DNA from: Bacteroidota bacterium
GTDB lineage: Bacteria > Bacteroidota > Bacteroidia > Chitinophagales > Chitinophagaceae
Direction of reading: 5' to 3'
Length of the DNA stretch: 64,000 nucleotides
NCBI GenBank assembly: GCA_028875875.1
Contig: JAGWUV010000001.1
Span: forward strand, 167,172-231,171
Shown piece by piece: positions 54,998-63,960 of this stretch. Below the pieces are notes generated by a model. It worked only from the letters and a program-made list of their open reading frames with translations. It had not been told where the DNA came from and ran no database searches. The stretch's first letter is position 1; each line of letters starts with the position of its first letter. A program made the translations under genes and the position numbers.

Positions 54998-56212
54998 ATG
55001 TTTACAACTTCCCTTGACATCACTTTTAGCTTCTTTTGCAGGAGCTCACACAAGTACAGTAACGGAGAAAATCCTATTGTATTTCGGATAGTTTACCGCG
55101 GAGAACGGAGAGATATTTTTACCGGTCTTACCTGCCCGACGGAATATTGGTCCGCAGAATTTGGAATGGTAGTTCCCAAGCATAAAGCCGCTGTTACTAT
55201 AAATAAGAACCTAAAAGCTATTGAGGCGAAGGCTCAACAAAAGTTTGATTTATTGCTTCTTAAAAACGAAGAATTTTCTATCGATGAGTTGGTAGAAGCT
55301 ATTAAAGGCAAAACGCCCCCTCCTCAGAATATCCTGGACTATATCGAACTAAAAGAACAGGAAATTAAAGATAGTGTTGGGGCCAGAATTGCAACTACTA
55401 CCTGGTACAAGTACCAGCGAACAATTAGATATTTTAAAGATTTCTTGCACGAAAAGAAGGGGATTAAAAATATACCGGTTTCAAAAGTCGATGATCAGTT
55501 TGTGGAACAGTTTTTCAATTACTTAAAGAAGGAGAAAAAGAATAGCCATAATTCTGCTACAGCGCTGATGGGGTGCATGAGTAGTATCCTTATGCCAGCT
55601 GTGAAGAATAAAGTAATTAAGTTTAACCCATTCATGGGGCTAAAACTTTCCCGTAAGCCTGTTATAAGAGATTTCCTGGAAATGGAGGAAATTGAAAAGT
55701 TGGAAAAATTAGATAATCTCTCCGAGGCGCAAAGACTAAAACGAGATATCTTCTTGCTTGCTGTATTTACTGGGCTCGCTTATGGTGATATTAAAAAACT
55801 ATGCAAGGATAATATCAAGAAGGATAATGATGGGACCTATTATATACAGCATTCGAGAAAGAAGACCGGCATCATGAGCACCATTCCTCTGTTACCCCCT
55901 GCGATAAGAATTTTGCAATACTATTCTCCAACAGAGGATTTTAGGGATTTCCAATGGCGGATACCCAGTAATCAGAAAGTTAACAGTGGATTGAAAGAAA
56001 TTGGTGAACTAGCAGGAATATCTAAGAAGTTGTTTGTGCATTTAGGCAGGCATACTTTCGCCACTACGGTAACGATGAGTAACAATGTGTCTATGGAGTC
56101 TGTAAGTAAAATGCTGGGGCACTCTACTTTAAAGCACACGCAGATCTATGCGAAGATTGTAGCAACTAAGGTGAAGTCGGAAATGAACCAGCTGAGGAGT
56201 GTGTTTCAGTAA
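54998..56212 (+). CDS. Tyrosine site-specific recombinase (integrase, CTnDOT-like)
   Basis: A 404-residue phage-type integrase with an arm-binding N-terminal domain (about 1-115), a SAM-like core-binding domain (about 125-215) and a catalytic domain. Seen are HLGRHTFAT (His/Arg), LGHSTLKHTQIYAKI (final Tyr nucleophile) and FTGLAYGDIKKL, where the first catalytic Arg of lambda-type integrases is replaced, as in the IntDOT group. It lies 217 bp downstream of tRNA-Phe and points into the island, the usual layout of an integrated element. Confidence 0.92.
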   Translation: MFTTSLDITFSFFCRSSHKYSNGENPIVFRIVYRGERRDIFTGLTCPTEYWSAEFGMVVPKHKAAVTINKNLKAIEAKAQQKFDLLLLKNEEFSIDELVEAIKGKTPPPQNILDYIELKEQEIKDSVGARIATTTWYKYQRTIRYFKDFLHEKKGIKNIPVSKVDDQFVEQFFNYLKKEKKNSHNSATALMGCMSSILMPAVKNKVIKFNPFMGLKLSRKPVIRDFLEMEEIEKLEKLDNLSEAQRLKRDIFLLAVFTGLAYGDIKKLCKDNIKKDNDGTYYIQHSRKKTGIMSTIPLLPPAIRILQYYSPTEDFRDFQWRIPSNQKVNSGLKEIGELAGISKKLFVHLGRHTFATTVTMSNNVSMESVSKMLGHSTLKHTQIYAKIVATKVKSEMNQLRSVFQ

Positions 56213-56350
56213 GTGACGTCTTTAAGTGAGGATACTAAAATGGACATAGTTATTACATTCTGTTATTAAGCCTTTATAGTTTGCATGAATCAGGCTGTAT
56301 TGCGAATAAAACAGTCTCTAATATTTATATAAAAAATATTAAAGGCCGTT

Positions 56351-56842
56351 TTATTTATTGTTGAGTAGGGTCATTAAGTCGTTCTGTAAATTTTTAATTT
56401 CTTCATTAGTTAACTCCATATTAGTAATATCGAAATTCCAGTAAAGTATTTGGAAAATCCTACAAAACAGAAGCGTTTCCTTAAAGGGGGTTGCTTCCAT
56501 GTAAATGCCATCTTTTATTTTGAGTAAATCTTTGTCAACCTCTTCAATCCAATCGAAGTAATCTATCTCGAATAGAATCAATTTTTTTGCACCAAGCACT
56601 TCATGTTTTTTTGTCCATAGTACAAGATGCTTAAAATCAAAATTTTGAATCGCATTAAACTCTTGTATAGCAATGTGGGTATTATGAGTAAGAGAATAAA
56701 ATTCAATTATCCGATATAAGTCCCCATACAGCCAATACATTTCATTATCCAATGGAGGGAATTTCTCTGCTTTTAATTTTTTGTATTCAGCCTGATTGAT
56801 GATTAGCCACTCTCTTATATCTCGTATTGTTAAAGGATGCAT
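56351..56842 (-). CDS. Hypothetical protein, 163 aa
   Basis: A 163-residue frame, acidic and rich in aromatic residues (MYWLYGDLYRIIEFYS, LILFEIDYFDWIEEVDKD), with no signal or membrane helix. I recognise no family. It lies between the integrase and a 531-bp gene-free stretch, with A+T-rich codon use like the rest of the island. No function proposed. Confidence 0.5.
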   Translation of the reverse strand: MHPLTIRDIREWLIINQAEYKKLKAEKFPPLDNEMYWLYGDLYRIIEFYSLTHNTHIAIQEFNAIQNFDFKHLVLWTKKHEVLGAKKLILFEIDYFDWIEEVDKDLLKIKDGIYMEATPFKETLLFCRIFQILYWNFDITNMELTNEEIKNLQNDLMTLLNNK

Positions 56843-57186
56843 GATTTATATAAAAAATAATATATGATGTAATGAAATTGTGATGAATTTGGAATGATTA
56901 ATTATCTAATAAGTTAATTATAGGGCAAGCTTAAATAAGAAGAGTAGGTTTGAATTACTTCTGTATGTAAGCTTCGTACTTAATCTCTAAGACTGTGACA
57001 TCTGGAATTAAAATAGATTACGCTAATGTATATGGCAGGATTGAAAGAAACTTGAATTCAAAAAAGAAAAATCTCCTGCGATTAGTACGCAAATGGACCT
57101 AATGAGTAGGTATGATGCAGAACTTTAAAGATTTATGCATATAGACTAAGTCCGATAATATGAACTGCTGTTATAAAGATCCACTT

Positions 57187-57220
57187 GTGCTTACGCGGTT
57201 ATGAATCCATGCGTAAGCAC
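57187..57220. repeat. Perfect 10-bp inverted repeat, 14-nt loop
   Basis: GTGCTTACGC and GCGTAAGCAC are exact reverse complements; no T run follows, so a terminator role is not evident. Confidence 0.8.
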
Positions 57221-57317
57221 TATCTGAAGGTGCCTCTATGGTTTAATGAATTATTGTTAAACAGATTTTTAGGTACGATAGTGTGAGATGCATACCTCGT
57301 CTATGGACGGTGAGGCC

Positions 57318-57351
57318 ATCTATTAGATTGGCATTTGCCAATCTAATAGAT
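57318..57351. repeat. Perfect 16-bp inverted repeat, 2-nt loop
   Basis: ATCTATTAGATTGGCA (57318-57333) and TGCCAATCTAATAGAT (57336-57351) are exact reverse complements around TT. It is a candidate bidirectional terminator or cruciform at the 3' side of the DUF262 gene. Confidence 0.85.
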
Positions 57352-57373
57352 ATTTTAGTCACAGTTTCAATAC

Positions 57374-60106
57374 CTAAGTGATTTTATTTCTGTAGAATGA
57401 TTTAATAGAGCTTAAAAATTCATTCGTTAAGTTATCGCGCTGCTTTATAGTTGGATACTTTTTCAACCATAATAATATATTTGAAACTAATAGAATATAT
57501 GAATCGTCTTCATGTGATGATAATGTAAAATAATTGACAGTATGATTTTTACCGTTAGTGATGTAATTATTTTTTAATGACTCTGGAATTTTAAATAAGC
57601 GGCTATCATTATTGTCTTTGCTTGGAATAAATCCAAACATAATGTCATTACTCCTCAGCATTCTTAGGGGATGCTTGTCGGCTACCAAGTAGAAGTGATA
57701 ATAATTATTTTCAATATTAATTGGTTTAGTTATCCATAACATTGAGTTGTCGTAGGATAATTTACTTTTAAGATATTTTGTCAATTCTCTATTTGAGTTA
57801 ACCTTAAAATGGTTAAACCAGAAGTTATTGTTTAGCAAAGTACTGAATTTGTCCGCTTGCTTTCTTGGCAAAAGATTTTTGATACGTAATTCTACATGCC
57901 ACTTTTGAATTAGTTCAAAGTTTCTTTCCATAATAAGCTGATAGATCCGCTCCCAATTACTCTTTTCTTTGAGATTTGTTATATTACAATCTGCCCATGA
58001 TTTATCACATACAGACCATTGTAATAGATGTTTTTTTAAGTCCTTTATGTTTATTGAAAGCTTATTATTTTCTAAAAGAAATTGTGTCCAATGGTTTTTG
58101 GTTATTTCATATGACTCAATGCTGGAGTGATTTATTCTGTTTAGTGGATCTAATTTGAGAGCTGGCGAAACATCCTGATCCATTCTGTTTAAAGAGTATG
58201 GCCATGCCCGGAAATTACCATTTGAATTATACCAGTCCTTAATTACAGGGGGAATATCTTGAAGTCCATATACAAAAGAGTTAGGTGAAATATGGTCCCA
58301 ATCAAAGGGGATATCTGTGTCGTCAAGTAGTAAATGGTCTTGGCTTATAACCTTTGATAAAAAGTGTCTTTGGGAATATAGAACAATATCTCTGTTTTTG
58401 TATGTGATCATATTGTCAATAAAGCCCAATTGCGAACTGTCACTAACTCGCTTTCCTATTATATCTGTATCTCTGCGTATTTTATCAGTAAATAATTTTT
58501 TAATTTTATTTAATTCACTAATTGATAGTGGTGTGTTAAATGAGCTATCAAGCATAGCTCTTTGAATTGTTATAGATGTCCAGAATTTGTCCTTAGGTAA
58601 GGATTCAGCACCAGGCCAAATATTTCTTAGAAGTCTATTATAGTTTCGTTGTTTTTCGCTTTTGCCCAGCCACATTAAACAGGTTATTACGCCTAACATT
58701 TTTCTATGTTCTTCGGAAGGCATTAGAAATCTGTCTCCTTGCTTTTCGCCTTTTTTAATGATTCTATATAAGAGTAAAAACATTATTTCTGGAGACTTTT
58801 CTGCTATTGAGCTAACAATTATATGTGGTAGTCCGTAAGAACAATTTACGTCATGATATGTAAGAATTTTTTTTGAATAACTTAATAAGGTTTGATTGTC
58901 ATAGCTATTTTCTTGCTGTAAAATCCAACTCAGAAAGTCAAGAAATTCCTTTTTATGTTGTTTTGAATTAATTGCTCTTTGAAATTGTTTCGGTTTAATT
59001 TTTAGAGACAACCCATCTCTATCTTCATATTTTTTTTGATGTTGAAATAGTCTAAAAGCTATAGAAATAAATCGGGCTGGTTTTATATAGCCTTTGCATG
59101 AAATTTCAATTAATTCTTGAAGTGTTTTATCTATGTTGGCTTTTAAAATTGAATAGTTTAATTCCTCTCCTCTCAAAGGTGTTCCGCCATCATTTAGCCG
59201 AATAAATAAATTTTCAATCGGGTCACTTTCTTCCATCTCATCATATTCCTCATTGGTTGATTTTGCTATCTGTTCTGTTGAATTTAAGGTATGATTTCTG
59301 CTATCTATTTTGTCAATATCCAAATATAGTGCGGGTATTTTCTGTCCCTCATCATCATCCAAAACTGATTTGACTTTTGTAAAAATATCTTCAATTCTAT
59401 TTTTTATGTGATCGATATTATTGATTAAAGGTAGTTTTCGTTTGCTTTTTTTGTTTTCTGCAAAGTCAGTTTTAATTTCATTTATTTCGGTTTCCCAGTC
59501 ATTTAATAAGCCGCTTTCTATAAGCCAATTAAAAACTTGAATTTCTAAAGATTGGTTTGTCTCATTGTTTAGTACTGAATTGATGAAAAGTTCAAAAGGA
59601 ATCGGAAGAGTCGAATCGTAAGGAAAAACTCTGCCTAGTGAATGGCTGTCAAATGGGTCAATAATATTGCAATGTTTTCTGAAGAAATCCATTGCATGTC
59701 TTTTGTTGTCTGCCGTTAGTGTTTTACTATTGTCAGTTTTCTGATAACCCCATGGATGAGATGGTGTAATTACCCTAAAATAAAATTCACGGCTATCAGT
59801 TGAAGGTGGCCTTTCTAAATCTATAAAAACTCTGTATTTAGTATTTCGGTAAGTAGCCTTGTTAAAACCTAAGCAAATTGCTGTCGCTCTTTGCTGTCCG
59901 TCAAGTATTTCAAATCTTCCTCGTTCTAATTTATTTGGTGTTAAAACAAACGCACCAACAGGGTATCCTCTCAGAAGGGAATCCCAGAGATTTTCAATTT
60001 GCGAAGATTTCCAAACAAATCCTCTCTGAACATTAGGTAAAATGACCTCTCTGGTTTCAGGCCAAGTGGCTATTTCTTTAAGGGTAAATGTTTGTTTTTT
60101 TTGCAT
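57374..60106 (-). CDS. DUF262/HNH protein, GmrSD-like putative defence nuclease (910 aa)
   Basis: A large cytoplasmic protein. The N-terminal DUF262 domain (about 1-330) shows VQRGFVWKSSQIENLWDSLLRGYPVGAFVL, the diagnostic DGQQR (69-73) and LFIRLNDGGTPLRGEELNYS (about 299-318). A His-Me-finger-like segment near 600-645 reads FDWDHISP (Asp604, His605) then NRMDQD. The remainder is helical and unrecognised. DUF262 plus HNH occurs in GmrSD type IV restriction and BrxU, where NTPase and nuclease are combined; at 910 residues this is larger. Proposed role is phage defence, by family and context. Confidence 0.8.
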   Translation of the reverse strand: MQKKQTFTLKEIATWPETREVILPNVQRGFVWKSSQIENLWDSLLRGYPVGAFVLTPNKLERGRFEILDGQQRATAICLGFNKATYRNTKYRVFIDLERPPSTDSREFYFRVITPSHPWGYQKTDNSKTLTADNKRHAMDFFRKHCNIIDPFDSHSLGRVFPYDSTLPIPFELFINSVLNNETNQSLEIQVFNWLIESGLLNDWETEINEIKTDFAENKKSKRKLPLINNIDHIKNRIEDIFTKVKSVLDDDEGQKIPALYLDIDKIDSRNHTLNSTEQIAKSTNEEYDEMEESDPIENLFIRLNDGGTPLRGEELNYSILKANIDKTLQELIEISCKGYIKPARFISIAFRLFQHQKKYEDRDGLSLKIKPKQFQRAINSKQHKKEFLDFLSWILQQENSYDNQTLLSYSKKILTYHDVNCSYGLPHIIVSSIAEKSPEIMFLLLYRIIKKGEKQGDRFLMPSEEHRKMLGVITCLMWLGKSEKQRNYNRLLRNIWPGAESLPKDKFWTSITIQRAMLDSSFNTPLSISELNKIKKLFTDKIRRDTDIIGKRVSDSSQLGFIDNMITYKNRDIVLYSQRHFLSKVISQDHLLLDDTDIPFDWDHISPNSFVYGLQDIPPVIKDWYNSNGNFRAWPYSLNRMDQDVSPALKLDPLNRINHSSIESYEITKNHWTQFLLENNKLSINIKDLKKHLLQWSVCDKSWADCNITNLKEKSNWERIYQLIMERNFELIQKWHVELRIKNLLPRKQADKFSTLLNNNFWFNHFKVNSNRELTKYLKSKLSYDNSMLWITKPINIENNYYHFYLVADKHPLRMLRSNDIMFGFIPSKDNNDSRLFKIPESLKNNYITNGKNHTVNYFTLSSHEDDSYILLVSNILLWLKKYPTIKQRDNLTNEFLSSIKSFYRNKIT

Positions 60107-60356
60107 TTTCTTTCGTGTTATGTTTCCTGATAATAACTATGCACTGGTGAAGGCAAGGCACATATTTTCCGTTGACTGTAAAAAATATTTAAAAAATTAT
60201 TTATGTTTATTGAAAATATATAGTTACTCCAATGGCATCGATACAACTGCTGATTGGCGAAATAGTTAATGATGGGTTCCTTGTCCGACCCTGTTTACAC
60301 TAATGTAATGTTAGCGGCTGTAATACTTTTGCTGGTGAATATATCAATTATTGAAA

Positions 60357-61226
60357 TCATAGTTCGTTTGCAATTTGAACACATTCCTTTCTTAAATCAG
60401 ACAGCAATTGTAATGCTGAAGGATTTTTAGCAAGATTTATTAAAGGTCTGTATTTAGTTATTAGCTCTGTTTCCAAACTCTCAAGGTCGCCATTAAAATC
60501 TACCCAATTAACTTTCAAGTTGTCGTTAATCCACTTAATAATTTTTTGCTCGTCTGTTGGTGAAAACTTATAATTGCGTTTATTAGCTTTAGTTATCAGC
60601 GAACCCTTTAGTGGCCGGTGTCCAAGCACAGCACCGATACTCCGAAAAAAAGTTCCGTGTCCGTTTGCACGAAGTTCTTGGTTCAAAAATCGTCTGCTCA
60701 AACTCTCGGTTGCAATGCCGATGTAAATAATGTTATGTTGTCTGTCCGCTAAATAACTGCTGAACGGTTTAGGCAATTTATTGATGTCGGAAATACGTAT
60801 GCAATAAAGTCCAGCGTTGTGTGGAACTAAATTGTCAATAATGCTAGCACTTTTAAAATTGTTTTCGTTCATCAAGATCTTGTCAAGTTGCGAATAATCT
60901 GTTGATAAAACAGCTTTTGCTTTAGTTACTTGTTTTGGTGTTACAATTTTAGGAGTAATAGCTTTTATCTTTAAAGGTCTTACCGTCCACTTATTTGAAT
61001 GTGGAATTGTCCAGGATGAACCTTTACCACCAGATTGAAAGGCATGTGGTAATTGGCCGTCACGCAGTAAGTTGCGAAGTGGTTTGCCTGGTCTGTCTTT
61101 GCTGTCGCAAAGTAGTCCAGCCTTTGCAAGAACTTCATTTGCTTCAACAGGATCAATACTTGATTTTCCTGTCCGGTTTAGGTAGGTATCCAAGTAAGTA
61201 ATTATTGCGTTAATGTCTTTGCTCAT
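60357..61226 (-). CDS. GIY-YIG nuclease-family protein
   Basis: A 289-residue protein. Residues about 1-75 form a small helical module, then a Lys-rich linker, and a C-terminal GIY-YIG domain: NAGLYCIRI (GIY-like), NIIYIGIATESLSRRF (YIG-like with Arg), and TELITKYRPLINLAKNP holding the catalytic Glu and conserved N/P. It probably cuts DNA and could cooperate with the neighbouring defence-like genes. ATG at 61226; a TTG-type start further upstream is unlikely. Upstream 60107-60356 is A+T-rich without a gene. Confidence 0.75.
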   Translation of the reverse strand: MSKDINAIITYLDTYLNRTGKSSIDPVEANEVLAKAGLLCDSKDRPGKPLRNLLRDGQLPHAFQSGGKGSSWTIPHSNKWTVRPLKIKAITPKIVTPKQVTKAKAVLSTDYSQLDKILMNENNFKSASIIDNLVPHNAGLYCIRISDINKLPKPFSSYLADRQHNIIYIGIATESLSRRFLNQELRANGHGTFFRSIGAVLGHRPLKGSLITKANKRNYKFSPTDEQKIIKWINDNLKVNWVDFNGDLESLETELITKYRPLINLAKNPSALQLLSDLRKECVQIANEL

Positions 61227-61535
61227 TTTCCACTGTTGCATTATGTTTGCATTGTCGCCGAATTATAGCCGTAAGCGGTTGAGTATTTGCGAAGGCAAGG
61301 GATTCAATGATTGTACAGCCCAGAACAAATACATATTTGAAAATATGTTGTTGAGGTATGAACTAAAGCTGAACATTGAAATTCAAGCTTGAACTTTTGC
61401 TGATAATAGTACGACAAAGTCAACTTGAAAAAAATCAAACTTTGAAACAAAAGTCAATACTGCGTATTGTCAGATAGTCTTTTTTTAAGCCTCTTGTTGC
61501 CTGCTGGCGTTTCTATCTGTTCAACAATGAAAGTA
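61227..61535. other. 309-bp gap, no gene seen
   Basis: A+T-rich sequence between the GIY-YIG gene and the UDG-like gene. No repeat, promoter box or hairpin stood out. Confidence 0.4.
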
Positions 61536-62252
61536 TCAATTTTGTATAGCTTTTTTAATTTGGTTTTCAATGTCATTCTTCTTCCAATTGATATGTGCAT
61601 AAGAAGGATGAGGGATCAAAACAAACTTTCTCTTTTCAAAGGTACAATCGTTGGTATAGATTATATAGTCTTGCTTTGTATAGTCTGCATACAAGTTTGA
61701 TATTTTATTCTTAGAAGAAAAATTTGAAAATACGTCAGAAAATTCAGAAAGCGTCTGTCCAACTTCTGCACCTAAACAAATAACTATTTTGGGATTAATC
61801 AATTCTAGCTGAATTTGAAAAAAATTATAGCATAAATCTTTATAATCTTTCTCCATTTTCTTAACCTTTTTAGTCATGGTTGTTCCTTGATATATTTTGT
61901 CATTTCGCAAGCCTAAATAAAAGTTAGTAAAAAAAGTGTTCTCAAGGTCTAATCCTAAACTCATTAAATTAGCGATTGTTTTGCTACTGTTTTCTCTATT
62001 GTGTTTACATTTTTTTTCAAAGTAAGTAATTGTTCCAAAATCATTTCCAAGAACCATCACACAGTCATCGTCAATTGAAGCTTTGTTAATTAAACTTTTA
62101 GTTTCTAATAAAATCCCAGAACCTAATGGAAAGAAACCAAAGTCTAATTTTTTATTGACATCAACCATTCCTGAATTTTCAAATATTTTCTTACTCCCAA
62201 CTTTATTTGTAATCAGAATTTCATAGGCCTCAAAAAGTGTATTAATTTTCAT
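61536..62252 (-). CDS. Uracil-DNA glycosylase superfamily protein (island copy)
   Basis: A 238-residue UDG-fold protein. VMVLGNDFGT (about 65-74) matches the GxDPG-type strand, FFTNFYLGLRND the second motif, PKIVICLGAEVG the third, and VLIPHPSYAHIN (about 211-222) the HPS motif. Sequence identity to the chromosomal UDG-like gene at 7504 is low by eye. Proteins of this type remove damaged or unusual bases; in an island, action against modified phage DNA is a possibility. ATG at 62252 is used. Confidence 0.75.
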   Translation of the reverse strand: MKINTLFEAYEILITNKVGSKKIFENSGMVDVNKKLDFGFFPLGSGILLETKSLINKASIDDDCVMVLGNDFGTITYFEKKCKHNRENSSKTIANLMSLGLDLENTFFTNFYLGLRNDKIYQGTTMTKKVKKMEKDYKDLCYNFFQIQLELINPKIVICLGAEVGQTLSEFSDVFSNFSSKNKISNLYADYTKQDYIIYTNDCTFEKRKFVLIPHPSYAHINWKKNDIENQIKKAIQN

Positions 62253-62730
62253 GGTTGCAAGTTTTACGATTGAAGGCAGCATTAAATATGTGCAATACTT
62301 CAAAATGCATAAATCTTAAGTACGTTGATTATTTTCACTCTTATACTGCGCTAATCACATTTTCAATTTTATTTGAATGATAATAAAATCTGGCTTAATA
62401 CTTAACTTCCTCCTACAGCACCGCTTCCTCAGTCACAATTTTTTGCTTTGTACTAAGTAGCGCCGGTTTGTATGATTTGGTAACAAAGGGTGGTGAAGCG
62501 CTGTGGTTTCGAATATAAATAATAATCATATTACCTTAATGAGTGTGATTAAAAAAAATCAGTAATTGAGATTTTAATCCCTGCGAAGGGGTTGATGATT
62601 TTGAAGGCAGGATAGATCAATTATTTTCCAGTACAAAATTTTTTGGGATATGATTAATTTAAACATCTAATATACTTTTCTCTAGCATGAGCTGATGGTA
62701 AAACTTATTTTTACAAAATAAGTTCCAAAT
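62253..62730. other. 478-bp gap upstream of the WYL regulator
   Basis: No gene. It carries the promoter regions of two divergent genes, a small CCCT/AGGG hairpin near 62580 and, just before the WYL start, the inverted repeat at 62702-62724. Confidence 0.5.
62702..62724 (+). promoter_or_regulatory. Inverted-repeat operator candidate before the WYL gene
   Basis: AACTTATTTT (62702-62711) and AAAATAAGTT (62715-62724) are perfect arms around TAC, ending six bases before the ATG. Autoregulation by the WYL protein would explain its position. Confidence 0.6.
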
Positions 62731-63726
62731 ATGCCTGTCAATAAAAGTGCCCTCTTACGCTATCGAATCATCGATTCCTGTCTTACCAATAAACTGCTGA
62801 AATTTCCTACACTGGAACAAATACAAAAGAAAATTGAAGACCAACTGGGGGATACAATTTCTGTTTCCATGATCAATAAGGATTTTTCGGAAATGCGTTC
62901 CAATTTCAAAGCACCTATCGAATATGATAGAAATCGAAAAGGCTACTATTACAGCGAAGAAGGCTTTTCGTTAAAAGAGTTTCCATTAACCAATGAAGAA
63001 ATCGAAGCACTGGATTTTTCGACAGCATTGTTGCAGCAGATTAAAGGCACGAAAATTTTTGATCAGTTCGAAAATGCAATCAACAAGGTAATTGAAGGTT
63101 ACCGGATTAGTAAGATATTAGCGCAGTCGGGTAAGAAAGTCATTCAAATTGAAGAGCCTCTGAAAACAGTCAACGGAAACTGGCTGGAAATGATCTTGCG
63201 GGCCATTGTTGAAGAGAAAACATTAGAGATACGTTACCAGGCTTTTGGGAAGCCGGAAAAAATACACATCGTTTCTCCTTATTTATTGAAAGAATACCGG
63301 AATCGCTGGTATGTGGTAGGATATTCTGACAGGGCAGAAAGTATCATCATTTTTGCTCTTGACAGAATTCTGCAGATTCTGGAATATGCCGGAATATTCC
63401 AGAAAATTCCGGAATTTAATCCCGATGATTATTTCCAATATTCCTTTGGAATTACACATAAAGACAGCGAAGGTCCGGCAAACGTAGAATTGTCGTTTTC
63501 TGCACAGCAGGCACCGTATATTATCAGCCAACCCTTGCATCATTCGCAGGAGATAATCCTGGAAAATGAAAAAGAAATACGCGTAAGGTACCGTGTGTAC
63601 ATTTCGCAGGAACTGAAAATGACGATCTTATCATTTGGCAGCGAGGTGAAAATTATAAAACCGTTACGACTGAAAAATGAGATTAAAAATATCGTCAAAA
63701 AAATGGCTAAGCATTACAAATTGTAG
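62731..63726 (+). CDS. WYL-domain transcriptional regulator
   Basis: A 331-residue regulator: winged-helix N-terminus (about 1-75, FPTLEQIQKKIEDQLG), a helical middle, the WYL domain (about 145-225) with RWYVVGYSDRAESIIIFALDRI, and a WCX-like C-terminal extension. WYL proteins (BrxR/CapW group) often repress antiphage systems, sensing nucleic-acid or nucleotide ligands. Here it faces rightwards out of the window, so the controlled genes may lie beyond 64 kb as well as on the left. Confidence 0.85.
   Translation: MPVNKSALLRYRIIDSCLTNKLLKFPTLEQIQKKIEDQLGDTISVSMINKDFSEMRSNFKAPIEYDRNRKGYYYSEEGFSLKEFPLTNEEIEALDFSTALLQQIKGTKIFDQFENAINKVIEGYRISKILAQSGKKVIQIEEPLKTVNGNWLEMILRAIVEEKTLEIRYQAFGKPEKIHIVSPYLLKEYRNRWYVVGYSDRAESIIIFALDRILQILEYAGIFQKIPEFNPDDYFQYSFGITHKDSEGPANVELSFSAQQAPYIISQPLHHSQEIILENEKEIRVRYRVYISQELKMTILSFGSEVKIIKPLRLKNEIKNIVKKMAKHYKL
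63363..63416. repeat. Cluster of perfect palindromes inside the WYL gene
   Basis: CAGAATTCTG (63363-63372), TTCTGGAATAT with ATATTCCAGAA (63377-63387 and 63394-63404) and AATTCCGGAATT (63405-63416) follow each other within coding sequence. It shares TTCCAGAAAAT with the downstream intergenic array. Confidence 0.6.
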
Positions 63727-63767
63727 CGACCTTTTTTTGAAAATGCAGAAACTATAATTTCAAATAC

Positions 63768-63960
63768 AAACTTGTAAGTTTCAAAGGATTTTCTTTTTCG
63801 TAAAAGCAGATTTATTCGGGCCTTCTTTGACTTTTCTCCGGACCAAGTCCGTCAATTGACGGACTTGGTCCGAACCTGTCTCGAAGAAAACCCGGGAAAA
63901 TCATTTTCTTTTCTTACAGAAAATGGATTTTCTTCTGGAAAGAAAACAACCTTTCCAGAA
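63768..63960. repeat. Array of inverted repeats downstream of the WYL gene
   Basis: In order: AAACTT-GT-AAGTTT (63768-63781), a 34-bp perfect palindrome with arm CGGACCAAGTCCGTCAA (63839-63872), GAAAAT-C-ATTTTC (63896-63908), GAAAAT-GG-ATTTTC (63919-63932), and TTCTGGAAAG with CTTTCCAGAA (63933-63942, 63951-63960). It fills most of the 274-bp stretch to the window edge; no gene seen there. Confidence 0.75.

Larger units (their letters stand above)
56843..57373. other. 531-bp A+T-rich gap with two perfect inverted repeats
   Basis: No gene seen. GTGCTTACGC (57187-57196) and GCGTAAGCAC (57211-57220) form one hairpin, and a near-continuous palindrome (57318-57351) forms another. The second is 23 bp past the 3' end of the DUF262 gene and may end that transcript. 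Confidence 0.6.

Noticed and set aside
60042..60269. Forward frame over the DUF262 5' end
   Set aside because: Overlaps the start of DUF262 antisense with no signal of its own.
61467..61700. Hydrophobic 77-residue forward frame before and within the UDG-like gene
   Set aside because: More than half is antisense to the UDG-like gene; no promoter or family match.
63839..63872. CRISPR-like interpretation of the palindrome array
   Set aside because: Repeats differ from each other and there are no regular spacers or cas genes.
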